Assembly (NCBI GenBank): GCA_963820315.1
Contig: CAWFZK010000020.1
Coordinates: forward strand, 62,001-126,000
Length of the DNA stretch: 64,000 nt
Source: JACVRW01 sp963820315
GTDB taxonomy: Bacteria > Actinomycetota > Thermoleophilia > Solirubrobacterales > Thermoleophilaceae
Reading direction: 5' to 3'
Shown here: positions 53,189 through 61,948 of the stretch, piece after piece
How positions within the stretch are numbered: the stretch's first letter is position 1
How the letters are laid out: each line of letters opens with the position of its first letter
Program-made: the position numbers and the translations under genes
Notes under the pieces: generated by a model
The model's database searches: none
What the model was told of the DNA's origin: nothing
The model's input: only the letters and a program-made list of their open reading frames with translations

Positions 53189-54031
53189 ATGCGTGTCGTC
53201 CTCATAGCCTCGGCTCCGCCGCCTGCGCTCGGGCTCAGCGCGACGCTGGCGCGGATGGGCCACGACGTCGCCGCGCTGGTGTCGTTCCGCGGCCCGGAGG
53301 GCCGCTACGGCCCGGGCTACCCGGTCGCCCTTCACCAGGCCGCGCCCGACGGAGACCTGCTGTTCGTGCGCTCCGGAGCGCGCCTCGGGCCCTTGCTGCG
53401 CGCCTACGAGCCCGACATCGCGCTCTGCGCCTCGTTCCCGGCGCTCATTCCGGACGAGGCCCTGGCCGTGCCGCCTCTCGGGATCCTCAACATGCACCCC
53501 GGCCTGCTGCCGCGCTACCGCGGACCGAACCCGCTGGGCTGGTCGATCCGCAACGGCGACAGCGAGCTCGGACTGACCGTCCACCGCATGACGAGCGAGT
53601 TCGACGCCGGGCCGATCTACTCCCAGGCCTCCATTTCGATCACCGACGACGAGGACCCGGCGCTCGACGGCCTGCAGCGGTTCGAAGAGCTGGCCGGCCG
53701 CCTGGTGGGCGAGGCGTTTGCCCGGGTCACCGCGGGCGAGCCGGGAGACAGCCAGGACGAGTCGCTGGCCGGCTACGCGGGCATCTTCGAGCCCGGCTAC
53801 ATCGAGGTCGATTGGTCGAACGACGCCCGCTACATCCACAACCAGACGCGCGCGTGGAAGCTGTCGCCGCCCGTGGACGGCCGGCGCGGCCCGCTCGCCG
53901 AGCTCGACGGCCGGCGCGTGCGGCTGTTGCGCACGAGCCTCGACGGCGCGCTGGGCGGCACGCGCGTCGACTGCGGCGACGGGCCGCTCTGGGTGCTCGA
54001 CAGCGAGCCGGTCGCGGCCGCCGTCCCGTAG
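53189..54031 (+). CDS. Formyltransferase-fold protein (Fmt/ArnA-like)
   Basis: 280 aa. The N10-formyl-THF transferase catalytic triad is visible: Asn and His in NMHPGLLPRYRGPNPLGW, and Asp in RMTSEFDAGPIYSQ. The N-terminal strand RVVLIASAPPPALGLSATLA is divergent. C-terminal part NDARYIHNQTRAWKLSPPVD resembles an Fmt/ArnA-type OB domain. More likely a sugar- or amine-formylating paralogue than the housekeeping Met-tRNA enzyme, which usually sits with def. ATG 53189. Confidence 0.8.
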   Translation: MRVVLIASAPPPALGLSATLARMGHDVAALVSFRGPEGRYGPGYPVALHQAAPDGDLLFVRSGARLGPLLRAYEPDIALCASFPALIPDEALAVPPLGILNMHPGLLPRYRGPNPLGWSIRNGDSELGLTVHRMTSEFDAGPIYSQASISITDDEDPALDGLQRFEELAGRLVGEAFARVTAGEPGDSQDESLAGYAGIFEPGYIEVDWSNDARYIHNQTRAWKLSPPVDGRRGPLAELDGRRVRLLRTSLDGALGGTRVDCGDGPLWVLDSEPVAAAVP

Positions 54032-54034
54032 AGT
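54029..54034 (+). promoter_or_regulatory. TAGAGT -10 box overlapping a stop codon
   Basis: TAG stop of the formyltransferase-like gene plus AGT, 12 nt before the ATG of ppk2. Confidence 0.45.
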
Positions 54035-54046
54035 CGCGCCGTTCAC

Positions 54047-54922
54047 ATGGCGAAGGGCAAGAAGGCAAAGTCGCTCTCCGAGGTGCTGCGCGTCCCCGAG
54101 GCGGGCATCGACCTGTCCGCGGTCGACGCCGCCGCGACGCCGCAGGCGCCGGGCGGCAAGTCGGCGACGAAGGAGGACTGGGCGGCGCAGGCGCCGCTGC
54201 TTTCCGATTTGCAGGAGCGCCTGTTCGCGACGGGCCGCAGCGGCGGCCGGCGCAGCTTCCTGCTCGTGCTGCAGGGGCTCGACAGCTCGGGCAAGGGCGG
54301 CACCATCAAGCACGTCGTCGGTCAGGTCGACCCGCAGGGCGTGAAGATCACGGCCTTCAAGGCGCCCACGCCGGAGGAGCGGCGCCGCGGCTTCCTGTGG
54401 CGGATCCGGCGCGCGCTCCCGGAGCCGGGGCTGATGGGGGTCTTCGATCGCTCTCACTACGAGGACATCGTCACCGTGCGCGTGCGCGGGCTCGCGCCGC
54501 GCTCGGTCTGGTCGCGGCGCTACGGCGCGATCGAGCGCTTCGAGCAGGGCCTCGCGGAGGATGGGATGGCGATCATCAAGTGCTACCTGCACATCTCGCG
54601 CGCCGAGTTCGTCGAGCGCCAGCTCGCCCGCCTCGACGACCCGGCGAAGCAGTGGAAGTACAACCCGGGAGACCTCGACGTCTACGGCCTCTGGGACGAC
54701 TACCTCGGCGCCTACGGAGACGTGCTCACCCGCTGCAACCCCGACCACGCACCCTGGTACGTGATCCCCGCGGACCGCAAGTGGTACCGCAACTGGGCGG
54801 TCACGAGGCTGCTGATCGAGGCGCTCGGCGGCATGGGCCTCGAATGGCCGAAGGTGGACCTGGACGTCGAGGCCGAGCGAGCGCGCGTGCAGGCGCTCGG
54901 CCAGCCCGCCGACCCGGCGTAG
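54047..54922 (+). CDS. ppk2: Polyphosphate kinase 2
   Basis: 291 aa, one PPK2 domain. Walker A LQGLDSSGKGGTIKH, Walker B GVFDRSHYEDIV, lid region VRGLAPRSVWSRRYGAIERF, and WKYNPGDLDVYGLWDDY, then PWYVIPADRKWYRNWAV. It transfers phosphate between polyphosphate and nucleotides; one-domain enzymes are class I or III. The subclass (NDP versus NMP) cannot be assigned securely. Lysine-rich N-terminus. Its TAG stop begins the -10 box of the xanthine dehydrogenase operon. Confidence 0.92.
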   Translation: MAKGKKAKSLSEVLRVPEAGIDLSAVDAAATPQAPGGKSATKEDWAAQAPLLSDLQERLFATGRSGGRRSFLLVLQGLDSSGKGGTIKHVVGQVDPQGVKITAFKAPTPEERRRGFLWRIRRALPEPGLMGVFDRSHYEDIVTVRVRGLAPRSVWSRRYGAIERFEQGLAEDGMAIIKCYLHISRAEFVERQLARLDDPAKQWKYNPGDLDVYGLWDDYLGAYGDVLTRCNPDHAPWYVIPADRKWYRNWAVTRLLIEALGGMGLEWPKVDLDVEAERARVQALGQPADPA

Positions 54923-54925
54923 AGT
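54920..54925 (+). promoter_or_regulatory. TAGAGT -10 box of the purine catabolism operon
   Basis: TAG stop of ppk2 plus AGT, 9 nt before GTG 54935. Same hexamer as upstream of ppk2. Confidence 0.5.
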
Positions 54926-54934
54926 GGCGTCGCG

Positions 54935-55792
54935 GTGGAGTTCATTCAGCCGACGAGCTGGGACGAGGCCCTAGCGGCGAAGTCCGCCTTCCCGGCGGGG
55001 ATGCCGATCGCCGGCGGGACGGATGTGATGGTCGAGCTGAACTTCGACCGCGCCCGGCCGGACGCCATCATCGACCTCACGCGCGTGCGCGAGCTGCGCG
55101 AGCTGGGGGAGGAGGAGGGCCTGATCAGGATCGGTGCCGGTGTCACCTACGCCCGCGTGATCTCGGCGCTCGGCGAGCGGCTGCCCGGGCTCGCGATGGC
55201 CGCGCGCACGATCGGCTCGCCCCAGATCCGCAACCGCGGCACCGTGGGCGGGAACCTCGGCGCGGCGTCGCCCGCGGGCGACTCGCACCCGCCGCTCGTC
55301 GCCGCCCGCGCCGAGGTCGAGCTGGCGTCGAGCCGCGGGCGGCGGCGCGTTGCGGTGCGCGAGTTCTATGCCGGGCCGAAGCAGAACGTCGCGGCGGACG
55401 ACGAGCTGATCGCCGCGATCCTGGTCGCACCCGCGGCCGGCCCGGAGCAGTTCTCCAAGATCGGCACCCGCAACGCGATGGTGATCGCGGCCTGCTCGTT
55501 CGCGCTCGCGATCGATCCGGTGGCGCGACGTGTCGGCACCGGGATCGGCTCTGCCGGGCCGACGCCGCTGGCGGCGCGCGAGGCGGAGGAGTTCCTGGAG
55601 GGCGTGCTCGGCGAGAGCGACGGCTGGGACGCGCCCGTCGCGCTCGGCGAGGCGGCCGTCGAGCGCTTCGGCGAGCTGGTGGCGGCCGCCGCGCGCCCGA
55701 TCGACGACGTCCGCAGCAGCGCGGCCTACCGGCGCGAGGCGCTGCGCGTGCTCGCCCGGCGCACGCTCGGCTGGGCCCGAGGTGTCGCCTGA
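54935..55792 (+). CDS. Xanthine dehydrogenase FAD subunit
   Basis: 285 aa, CO dehydrogenase flavoprotein-type FAD domain. FPAGMPIAGGTDVMVELNFD is the first FAD loop (AGGTD), then RIGAGVTYARVI, and the second loop RNRGTVGGNLGAASPAGDS. NAMVIAACSFALAI continues into the C-terminal domain. It takes electrons from the Fe-S clusters towards NAD+ or another acceptor. GTG start; the stop overlaps the ATG of the 2Fe-2S subunit by one base (TGATG). Confidence 0.92.
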   Translation: MEFIQPTSWDEALAAKSAFPAGMPIAGGTDVMVELNFDRARPDAIIDLTRVRELRELGEEEGLIRIGAGVTYARVISALGERLPGLAMAARTIGSPQIRNRGTVGGNLGAASPAGDSHPPLVAARAEVELASSRGRRRVAVREFYAGPKQNVAADDELIAAILVAPAAGPEQFSKIGTRNAMVIAACSFALAIDPVARRVGTGIGSAGPTPLAAREAEEFLEGVLGESDGWDAPVALGEAAVERFGELVAAAARPIDDVRSSAAYRREALRVLARRTLGWARGVA

Positions 55793-56262
55793 TGCGCGTG
55801 CGCTGCACGGTCAACGGCGAGCGGCGCGAGGCCGACGGCGTCTGGGAGGGCGAGAGCCTGCTGTACGTGCTGCGCGAGCGTCTCGGCCTGCCGGGCTCGA
55901 AGAATGCCTGCGAGCAGGGCGAGTGCGGCTCGTGCTCGGTCTATCTGGACGGCGAGCTCGTCTGCGCCTGCCTCGTGCTGGCCGGCCAGGCCGAGGGCCG
56001 CGAGGTCGTGACGGTCGAGGGGCTTGTGGACGGCGGGGACGAGCTGCACCCGATCCAGCAGGCCTTCCTCGACGCGGGGGCGGTGCAATGCGGCTTCTGC
56101 ACGCCCGGGCTCATCATCGCCACCCACGACCTGCTCGAGCGCGACCCCGAGCCGAGCGAGGCGGTCGTGCGCGAGGCGCTCGCCGGGAACCTCTGCCGCT
56201 GCACCGGCTACGAGAAGATCCTCGACGCCGTGCGGCTCGCGAGCGAGAGGCGCGTCGCGTGA
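55792..56262 (+). CDS. Xanthine dehydrogenase 2Fe-2S subunit
   Basis: 156 aa. Plant-type ferredoxin cluster: GSKNACEQGECGSCSVYLDG with a later Cys in LVCACLV. Second [2Fe-2S] domain: CGFCTPGLIIATHDLL and AGNLCRCTGYEKILDAV. All eight ligands are present. Carries electrons from molybdenum cofactor to FAD. Stop overlaps the GTG of the molybdenum subunit. Confidence 0.95.
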   Translation: MRVRCTVNGERREADGVWEGESLLYVLRERLGLPGSKNACEQGECGSCSVYLDGELVCACLVLAGQAEGREVVTVEGLVDGGDELHPIQQAFLDAGAVQCGFCTPGLIIATHDLLERDPEPSEAVVREALAGNLCRCTGYEKILDAVRLASERRVA

Positions 56263-58493
56263 GCGACGCCGCTCCCGTTGTCGCGCCTCCGGCAGACGGC
56301 GTCGGCGCGAGCCCGGCGCGCCCGGACGGCACGCCGAAGGTGATGGGCCAGTTCGCCTATGCGTCGGATCTGTGGGCGGACGGCATGCTCTGGGGGACGA
56401 CCCTCCGCAGCCCGCACCCGTATGCGCGCCTGCGCGGCCTCGACAGCTCGCGGGCGCTGGCGCTGCCGGGAGTGCGCGCGATCCTCACCCACGAGGACGT
56501 GCCGGGCCGCAAGACCTACGGCCTCGAGGTGCCCGATCAGCCGGTGCTCGCCATGGACGTCGTCCGCTATCAGGGCGAGCCCGTCGCGATCGTGGCGGCC
56601 GACCATCCCGAGACCGCGCGCCGCGCGGCGGAGCTGATCGAGGTGGACTACGAGCCGCTCGAGCCGCTCGTCGACATGGACCGGGCTGTCGAGGTCGACG
56701 AGCCGCGCCTGCACGAGGGCGGCAACGTGCTGCGGCGCATCCACGTGCGCCACGGCGACGTCGCGGCCGCGCAGCCCGAGGCCGACGTCGTCGTTGAGGG
56801 CGAGTACGAGCTCGGCATGCAGGACCAGGCGTTCCTCGGCCCCGAGTCCGGGCTCGCGATCCCGGCCGAGGACGGTGGAGTCGACCTCTACGTGGCGACC
56901 CAGTGGCTCCACGTCGACCGCAACCAGATCGCCTCCAGCCTGGGGCTGGCCCCCGACAAGGTGCGCCTGACGCTCTCGGGCGTGGGAGGCGCGTTCGGCG
57001 GCCGCGAGGACCTCTCGATGCAGACGCACGCGTGCATGCTCGCCCTGCACACCAGCCGGCCGGTCAAGATGGTCTACCAGCGCGAGGAGTCGTTCTTCGG
57101 GCACGTCCACCGGCATCCAGCGCGCCTGCGCTACGAGCACGGCGCGAGCCGCGACGGGAAGCTCGTCTTCGTGCGGGCGCGCATCGTGCTCGACGGCGGG
57201 GCCTACGCGTCGAGCTCGCGCGCCGTCTGCCACAACGCCGCCTCGATGGGCGTCGGCCCCTACGAGTGCCCGAACGCCGAGCTCGACACCTACACCGTCT
57301 ACACGAACAACCCGCCCTGCGGAGCCATGCGCGGCTTCGGCGCGGTCCAGGTCTGCTTCGCCTACGAGGCCCAGATGGACAAGCTCGCCGCGGCCCTCGA
57401 CCTCCACCCGCTCGAGCTGAGGCGGCGGAACGCGGTCGACACCGGGTCGAGCCTGCCCACCGGCCAGCTGCTCGACGGCCCCGCGCCCGTGGCGCGGCTG
57501 CTCGACGAGCTGGCGGAGATGCCGCTGCCCGACCCCCCGCCCGAGCACGGGCGCGACCTGCGCGAGCTGCCCGGCGGCGTGTCGAACACAACGCACGGCG
57601 AGGGCCTGCGGCGCGGCGTGGGCTACGCGGCCGGCCTCAAGAACATCGGCTTCTCCCACGGCTTCGACGACTACTCGACCGCGCGCGTGCGCGTATCGGT
57701 CGCGAGCGGGGAGCCGCAGGTCGAGGTCCACACCGCCGCCTGCGAGGTGGGCCAGGGTGGCATCACCGTCCACGCCCAGATCGCGCGCGACGTCCTCGGG
57801 ATCGAGCGCGTGATCGTACTGCCGGCGGACACCCAGGTCGGCAACGCCGGGTCGTCATCGGCGTCGCGGCAGACCTGGTTCACGGGCGGCGCGGTCCTGC
57901 TCGCCTGCGAGGCGGTGCGTGACGCTCTGCTCGAGCGGGCGGCGGGCGACGAGCTCCCGCTCGCCGACGTGATCGGCGACGAGCCGATCGAGCGGACGCG
58001 CGAGTATCGCCCGCGCGTGACCGAGCCGCTCGACGAGAACGGCCAGGGCAACTCGCATCTCAGCTTCTGCTTCGCAGCGCACCGGGCGGTGGTCGACGTC
58101 GATGTCGAGCTCGGGCTCGTCCGGGTCGTTGAGATCGCGACGGCACAGGACGTCGGCAGGGCCATGAACCCGCTCGCCGTGGAGGGTCAGATCGAAGGGG
58201 GCATCGCGCAGGGCCTCGGCCTGGCGCTGATGGAGGAGATCCAGGTCTCCGAGGGCCAGGTGCGCAATCCCTCCTTCACGGACTACCTGATCCCGACGAT
58301 CCTCGACATGCCGCCGGTGCGGAGCCGCATCCTCGAGCTCGCCCAGCCCGAGGCGCCCTACGGGCTCAACGGAATCGCCGAGGCGCCCACGGTCTCGTCG
58401 ACCCCGGCGATCGTCGCCGCGATCCGCGACGCGTGCGGGCGCCCGCTCACGCGCGTGCCGGTGCGCCCGGACGACATCCTGGGCCTGACATGA
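56259..58493 (+). CDS. Xanthine dehydrogenase molybdenum-binding subunit
   Basis: 744 aa. Molybdopterin-binding xanthine oxidase-family subunit: GTPKVMGQFAYASDLWADGM, VRAILTHEDVPGRKTYGLEV, GVGGAFGGREDLSMQ (FGG(R/K)E motif), PPCGAMRGFGAVQVCFAYEA, HTAACEVGQGGITVHAQIA, and the C-terminal GLNGIAEAPTVSSTPAI whose Glu lies in the catalytic position. The context of uricase and HIU hydrolase supports xanthine as substrate. GTG start; ATGA overlap with the uricase gene. Confidence 0.92.
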   Translation: MSDAAPVVAPPADGVGASPARPDGTPKVMGQFAYASDLWADGMLWGTTLRSPHPYARLRGLDSSRALALPGVRAILTHEDVPGRKTYGLEVPDQPVLAMDVVRYQGEPVAIVAADHPETARRAAELIEVDYEPLEPLVDMDRAVEVDEPRLHEGGNVLRRIHVRHGDVAAAQPEADVVVEGEYELGMQDQAFLGPESGLAIPAEDGGVDLYVATQWLHVDRNQIASSLGLAPDKVRLTLSGVGGAFGGREDLSMQTHACMLALHTSRPVKMVYQREESFFGHVHRHPARLRYEHGASRDGKLVFVRARIVLDGGAYASSSRAVCHNAASMGVGPYECPNAELDTYTVYTNNPPCGAMRGFGAVQVCFAYEAQMDKLAAALDLHPLELRRRNAVDTGSSLPTGQLLDGPAPVARLLDELAEMPLPDPPPEHGRDLRELPGGVSNTTHGEGLRRGVGYAAGLKNIGFSHGFDDYSTARVRVSVASGEPQVEVHTAACEVGQGGITVHAQIARDVLGIERVIVLPADTQVGNAGSSSASRQTWFTGGAVLLACEAVRDALLERAAGDELPLADVIGDEPIERTREYRPRVTEPLDENGQGNSHLSFCFAAHRAVVDVDVELGLVRVVEIATAQDVGRAMNPLAVEGQIEGGIAQGLGLALMEEIQVSEGQVRNPSFTDYLIPTILDMPPVRSRILELAQPEAPYGLNGIAEAPTVSSTPAIVAAIRDACGRPLTRVPVRPDDILGLT

Positions 58494-59897
58494 CGAGCAT
58501 CGGCGAACTCGGCCGGCTCGACCGCGACGCGTTCGTCGCCGAGGTCGGCTTCGCCTTCGAGTCGTCTCCCTGGGTCGCCGAGGCGGCCTGGGATGAGCGC
58601 CCGTTCGGCTCTGTCGAAGAGCTCCACGCCGCGATGGTCCGGGCGGTCGAGCGCGCGCCCGAGGAGCGCCAGCTCGCCCTGATCCGGGCGCATCCGGAGC
58701 TGGCCGGCTCAGAGGTCCTCACGCCGGCGTCGGCCGCCGAGCAGGCCGCCGCCGGGCTCGACCGGCGGGACGGCGAGGAGCGGGCCCGGCTCGAGCGGGC
58801 GCTCGCCGCCTACCGCGAGCGCTTCGGCTTCCCCTTCGTCGTCTGCGTGCGCGAGCACACCCCGGCCGGCATCGTCGCCGGCGCCGAGGAGCGCCTCGGC
58901 CGCTCGCCGGACGAGGAGCGGGCCACGGCGCTCGCCGAGATCGCGAAGATCGCCGCGCTGCGGCTCGAGGACCGCGTGGGGGACGGGATCGACTACGAGA
59001 TCAGCTACGGCAAGGCGTCCGTGCCCGTCTTCCGCCACTTCGCCACGCCGCTCGCGGGCCTGCCGGAGGTGCCCGAGTCCGCCTTCCGCGGGCGCGACAA
59101 CGTGCTGTTCGCCAACGAGATCACGGTGGAGGTGTTCGGAGACAACTTCCTGCCCGCCTACACGCGCGGCGACAACTCGAGCGTGGTTGCCACCGACTCG
59201 ATGAAGAACTTCATCCTGAGCCAGGCGCGCGACTACGAGGGGGCGACGCTCGAGGGCTACCTGGGCCTGCTCGGGAGCGGCTTCCTCGAGCGCTACGAGC
59301 AGATGCACGAGGTCCGCGTGAGCGGGCGCGAGCTCCCCTTCGACGCCGCGCAGGTCCCCGGCTGAGGGTGGCTTCGATGCGAGCAGGGTGCTCCGCCGGC
59401 GCGGGCCGGGCGAGCACTCGGTCGCGGCGCTCCGCTACGGCCGCGGCGAGGGCGGCGCCGAGCTGCGCGAGCAGCGCAGCGGGCGCGTGGAGATGGAGCT
59501 GCTGAAGGTGGAGGGGAGCGCCTTCACGCGCTTCGTGCGCGACGAGTACACGACGCTCCCCGAGCGCTCGGACCGGCCGCTGTTCATCCTGCTGGACGTG
59601 CACTGGAGCTACGCCGATCCGCAGGATGCGCTCGGCGAGACGCCGGCCCGCTACATCGCCGGCGAGCAGGCGCGCGACGTGTGCGCGGCGGTCTTCGACG
59701 AGCTCGTGAGCGAGTCGATCCAGCAGCTCGTGCACGTGATGGGGCGGCGCCTGCTCGAGCGCTACCCCGGCATGCGCTCGGTCGAGCTGGCCGCCCGCAA
59801 CATGACGCGCGACCCCTACGGAGACGACCGCAAGGTCTTCGTGCCGCCCTTCCCGGCCTTCGGGACGATCACGCTGAAGATGACGCGGAGCGGATGA
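58490..59897 (+). CDS. pucL: OHCU decarboxylase-urate oxidase fusion, one frameshift
   Basis: About 469 aa after correction. Residues 1 to about 165: OHCU decarboxylase (LALIRAHPELAGSEVLTPAS, FGFPFVVCVREHTPAGIVAG). From about 166: uricase (YEISYGKASVPVFRHF, VVATDSMKNFILSQARDYEG, with catalytic Thr/Asp in ATDS). The frame moves +1 in a C-run near 59351-59362, removing an apparent TGA; it then reads EGGFDASRVLRRRGPGEHSV and continues to SIQQLVHVMGRRLLERYPGM and the C-terminus PPFPAFGTITLKM. Same domain order as B. subtilis PucL. It converts urate to HIU and OHCU to allantoin. Confidence 0.92.
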
Positions 59898-60256
59898 CGC
59901 CGGCCGGCAAGCTCACAACGCACGTGCTCGACACCGCCCGCGGGTGCCCGGCCGAGGGCCTGGCCGTCCAGTTGTTCAGGCACGAGGCCGGCGAGCGGGA
60001 GCGCGTGACGACGGCGCGCACCAACGCCGACGGGCGCACCGACGAGCCGCTGCTCGGCCCCGGCGAGCTCCGCGCGGGGTCGTATGAGCTCGTGTTCGAC
60101 GTCGGCGCTTACTTCGCCGGCACCGGGCTCGCGTCCGAGGACGAGCCCTTCCTCGGGCTCGTTCCCGTGCGCTTCGGCGTCGCCGATCCGGATGCGAGCT
60201 ATCACGTCCCGCTGCTCGTTTCGCCCTGGTCCTACAGCACCTACCGTGGGAGCTGA
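59894..60256 (+). CDS. pucM: 5-hydroxyisourate hydrolase
   Basis: 120 aa, transthyretin-like. LTTHVLDTARGCPAEGLAVQ holds the first catalytic His, the Arg is in ADGRTDEPL, a further His is in SYHVPLLVSPWSY, and the C-terminal signature YSTYRGS is perfect. It hydrolyses HIU to OHCU, the step between the two activities of the upstream fusion. ATGA overlap with pucL. Confidence 0.95.
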   Translation: MTPAGKLTTHVLDTARGCPAEGLAVQLFRHEAGERERVTTARTNADGRTDEPLLGPGELRAGSYELVFDVGAYFAGTGLASEDEPFLGLVPVRFGVADPDASYHVPLLVSPWSYSTYRGS

Positions 60257-60275
60257 CGGCGGCGCGCGGGCGGTG

Positions 60276-61475
60276 ATGGAGCGGGCGGAGCTGCTCGCCC
60301 GCTGCAGCGACGAGCCGGGCCGCATCACACGCCTCTACGGGACCCCCGCGCACGCGTCCGCGAGCGACGCCCTCGCGGGTTGGATGAGCGCGGCCGGGAT
60401 GAGCGTCGAGCGCGACGCGGTCGGCAACCTGATCGGGCGTGTCGAGGGCGAGCGGCCCGACGCGCCGGCGCTTGTGCTCGGCTCCCACTTCGACAGCGTC
60501 CGCGACGCCGGGCGCTGGGACGGAACGCTCGGCGTGCTCGTGGCGATCGCGGTGGCCGAGCGGATCAGCGCGGCCGGGCGACGCCCCGCGTTGCCGCTCG
60601 AGATCGTGGCCTTCGCGGACGAGGAGGGCACCCGCTTCGGGACCGCCTTCCTCGGCAGCGCGGTGCTCAGCGGCCGCTTCGACGCCGCCGAGCTCACCCG
60701 CGTCGACGCGGCCGGCGTGTCGCTGGAAGACGCGATCCGCGACTCCGGTGGCGATCCGGCGGGCCTTGGCGCCGCCGCGCGGGCGCCGGGCTCGCTCGCC
60801 GGCTACGTCGAGGTGCACATCGAGCAGGGACCGGTGCTCGACGACAGCGACGTCGCGCTCGGCGTGGTCACCGCGATCGCCGGCCAGACCCGCGCCGCGC
60901 TGCGCTTCGGCGGCGTCCCGGGACACGCGGGGACGGTCCCGATGGAGCTTCGCCACGACGCGCTCTGCGCCGCCGCCGAGGTGGTGCTGGCGGCGGAGGC
61001 GCTCGCGCGCGAGTCGCCGCCGCTCGTCGCGACCGTCGGCCGGCTCGCGCTGGCGCCGGGCGCGCCGAACGTGATCCCGGGCTCGGCCGAGCTCAGCCTC
61101 GACGTGCGCCATCCCGACGACGCCCAGCGCGCCGCCGCCGTCGAGCAGCTGCGCGAGCGCGCCGAGCGGGCCGCCGAGGCACGCGCTGTCGGCCTCGAGT
61201 GGGAGGAGCTCCTCGATCAGCCCGCGGTCGGCTGCGATCCCGAGCTGAGCGAGCGGATGGTCCGGGCGGTCGCGGCCGTGGGGCTGCGTCCCCTGCGGTT
61301 GCCGAGCGGCGCCGGCCACGATGCGGCCGTCATGGCTGCAATCGCGCCGGTGGCGATGCTGTTCGTCCGCTGCGCGGGAGGTGTGAGCCATCACCCCGGC
61401 GAGTCGGTGAGCGAGGCCGACGTCGCCCTCGCCGTGGACGCGCTCGCCGCCTTCGTGGAGGATCTCGCGCCATGA
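60276..61475 (+). CDS. M20 amidohydrolase, allantoate amidohydrolase-like
   Basis: 399 aa. Di-metal M20 site: LVLGSHFDSVRDAGRWDGTL (His, Asp), AFADEEGTRFGTAFLG (Glu pair), GYVEVHIEQGPVL (His), and CAGGVSHHPGESVSEADV (His). The allantoate amidohydrolase/N-carbamoyl-amino-acid hydrolase branch fits all motifs; in this operon allantoate or ureidoglycolate is the likely substrate. Start ATG 60276 is preferred; GTG 60246 or 60273 are possible. ATGA overlap with the DUF3830 gene. Confidence 0.88.
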   Translation: MERAELLARCSDEPGRITRLYGTPAHASASDALAGWMSAAGMSVERDAVGNLIGRVEGERPDAPALVLGSHFDSVRDAGRWDGTLGVLVAIAVAERISAAGRRPALPLEIVAFADEEGTRFGTAFLGSAVLSGRFDAAELTRVDAAGVSLEDAIRDSGGDPAGLGAAARAPGSLAGYVEVHIEQGPVLDDSDVALGVVTAIAGQTRAALRFGGVPGHAGTVPMELRHDALCAAAEVVLAAEALARESPPLVATVGRLALAPGAPNVIPGSAELSLDVRHPDDAQRAAAVEQLRERAERAAEARAVGLEWEELLDQPAVGCDPELSERMVRAVAAVGLRPLRLPSGAGHDAAVMAAIAPVAMLFVRCAGGVSHHPGESVSEADVALAVDALAAFVEDLAP

Positions 61476-61894
61476 CCACGCTGCGAATCGAGGCCGGGCC
61501 GTTCCAGTTCAGCGCGCGCATGGAGGAGGAGAGCGCACCCGAGACCTGTGCGGCGTTCCTGCGGCTGCTGCCGTTCGAGAGCAAGCTGATCCACGTCCGC
61601 TGGAGCGGCGAGTCGTGCTGGGTCCCGATGGGGGACTTCGAGACCAACCTGGAGTTCGAGAACCACACGAGCCACCCGGCGCCCGGTCAGATCCTGTGGT
61701 ACCCGGGCGGCTTCAGCGAGACGGAGATCCTGTTCCCGTACGGCGGCTGCCGCTTCGCCTCGATCGTCGGCCAGCTCGCGGGCAACCATTTCCTCACCGT
61801 GGACGGCGGCGGGGAGGAGCTGAAGGAACTCGGCCGGCTGACGCTGTGGGAGGGTGCCCAGCCGATCGGCTTCTTCGCGGATTCGCCCGGCTAG
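61472..61894 (+). CDS. DUF3830 protein
   Basis: 140 aa. Cyclophilin-like DUF3830: RLLPFESKLIHVRWSGESCW, FENHTSHPAPGQILWYPGGF, TEILFPYGGCRFASIVGQLA, NHFLTVDGG. Biochemical function is not established. The 4-bp overlap with the M20 amidohydrolase implies a role in the same pathway, perhaps binding or isomerising a ureide intermediate (inference). Confidence 0.85.
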   Translation: MTTLRIEAGPFQFSARMEEESAPETCAAFLRLLPFESKLIHVRWSGESCWVPMGDFETNLEFENHTSHPAPGQILWYPGGFSETEILFPYGGCRFASIVGQLAGNHFLTVDGGGEELKELGRLTLWEGAQPIGFFADSPG

Positions 61895-61948
61895 TTCAGC
61901 CGTGATACGTTCGCGCCCCGCCTGGCAACGCAGGGCGAAAGGAGGCTC

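Noticed and set aside
58490..59365. OHCU decarboxylase with a naturally truncated uricase, followed by a separate uricase fragment
   Set aside because: The two pieces join exactly into a PucL-like protein if one base in a C-run is removed, so one gene with an indel is simpler.
61895..61948. Riboswitch upstream of the glcF-like gene
   Set aside because: The gap is only 54 bp and holds a TACGTT box and a strong SD; there is no room for an aptamer.
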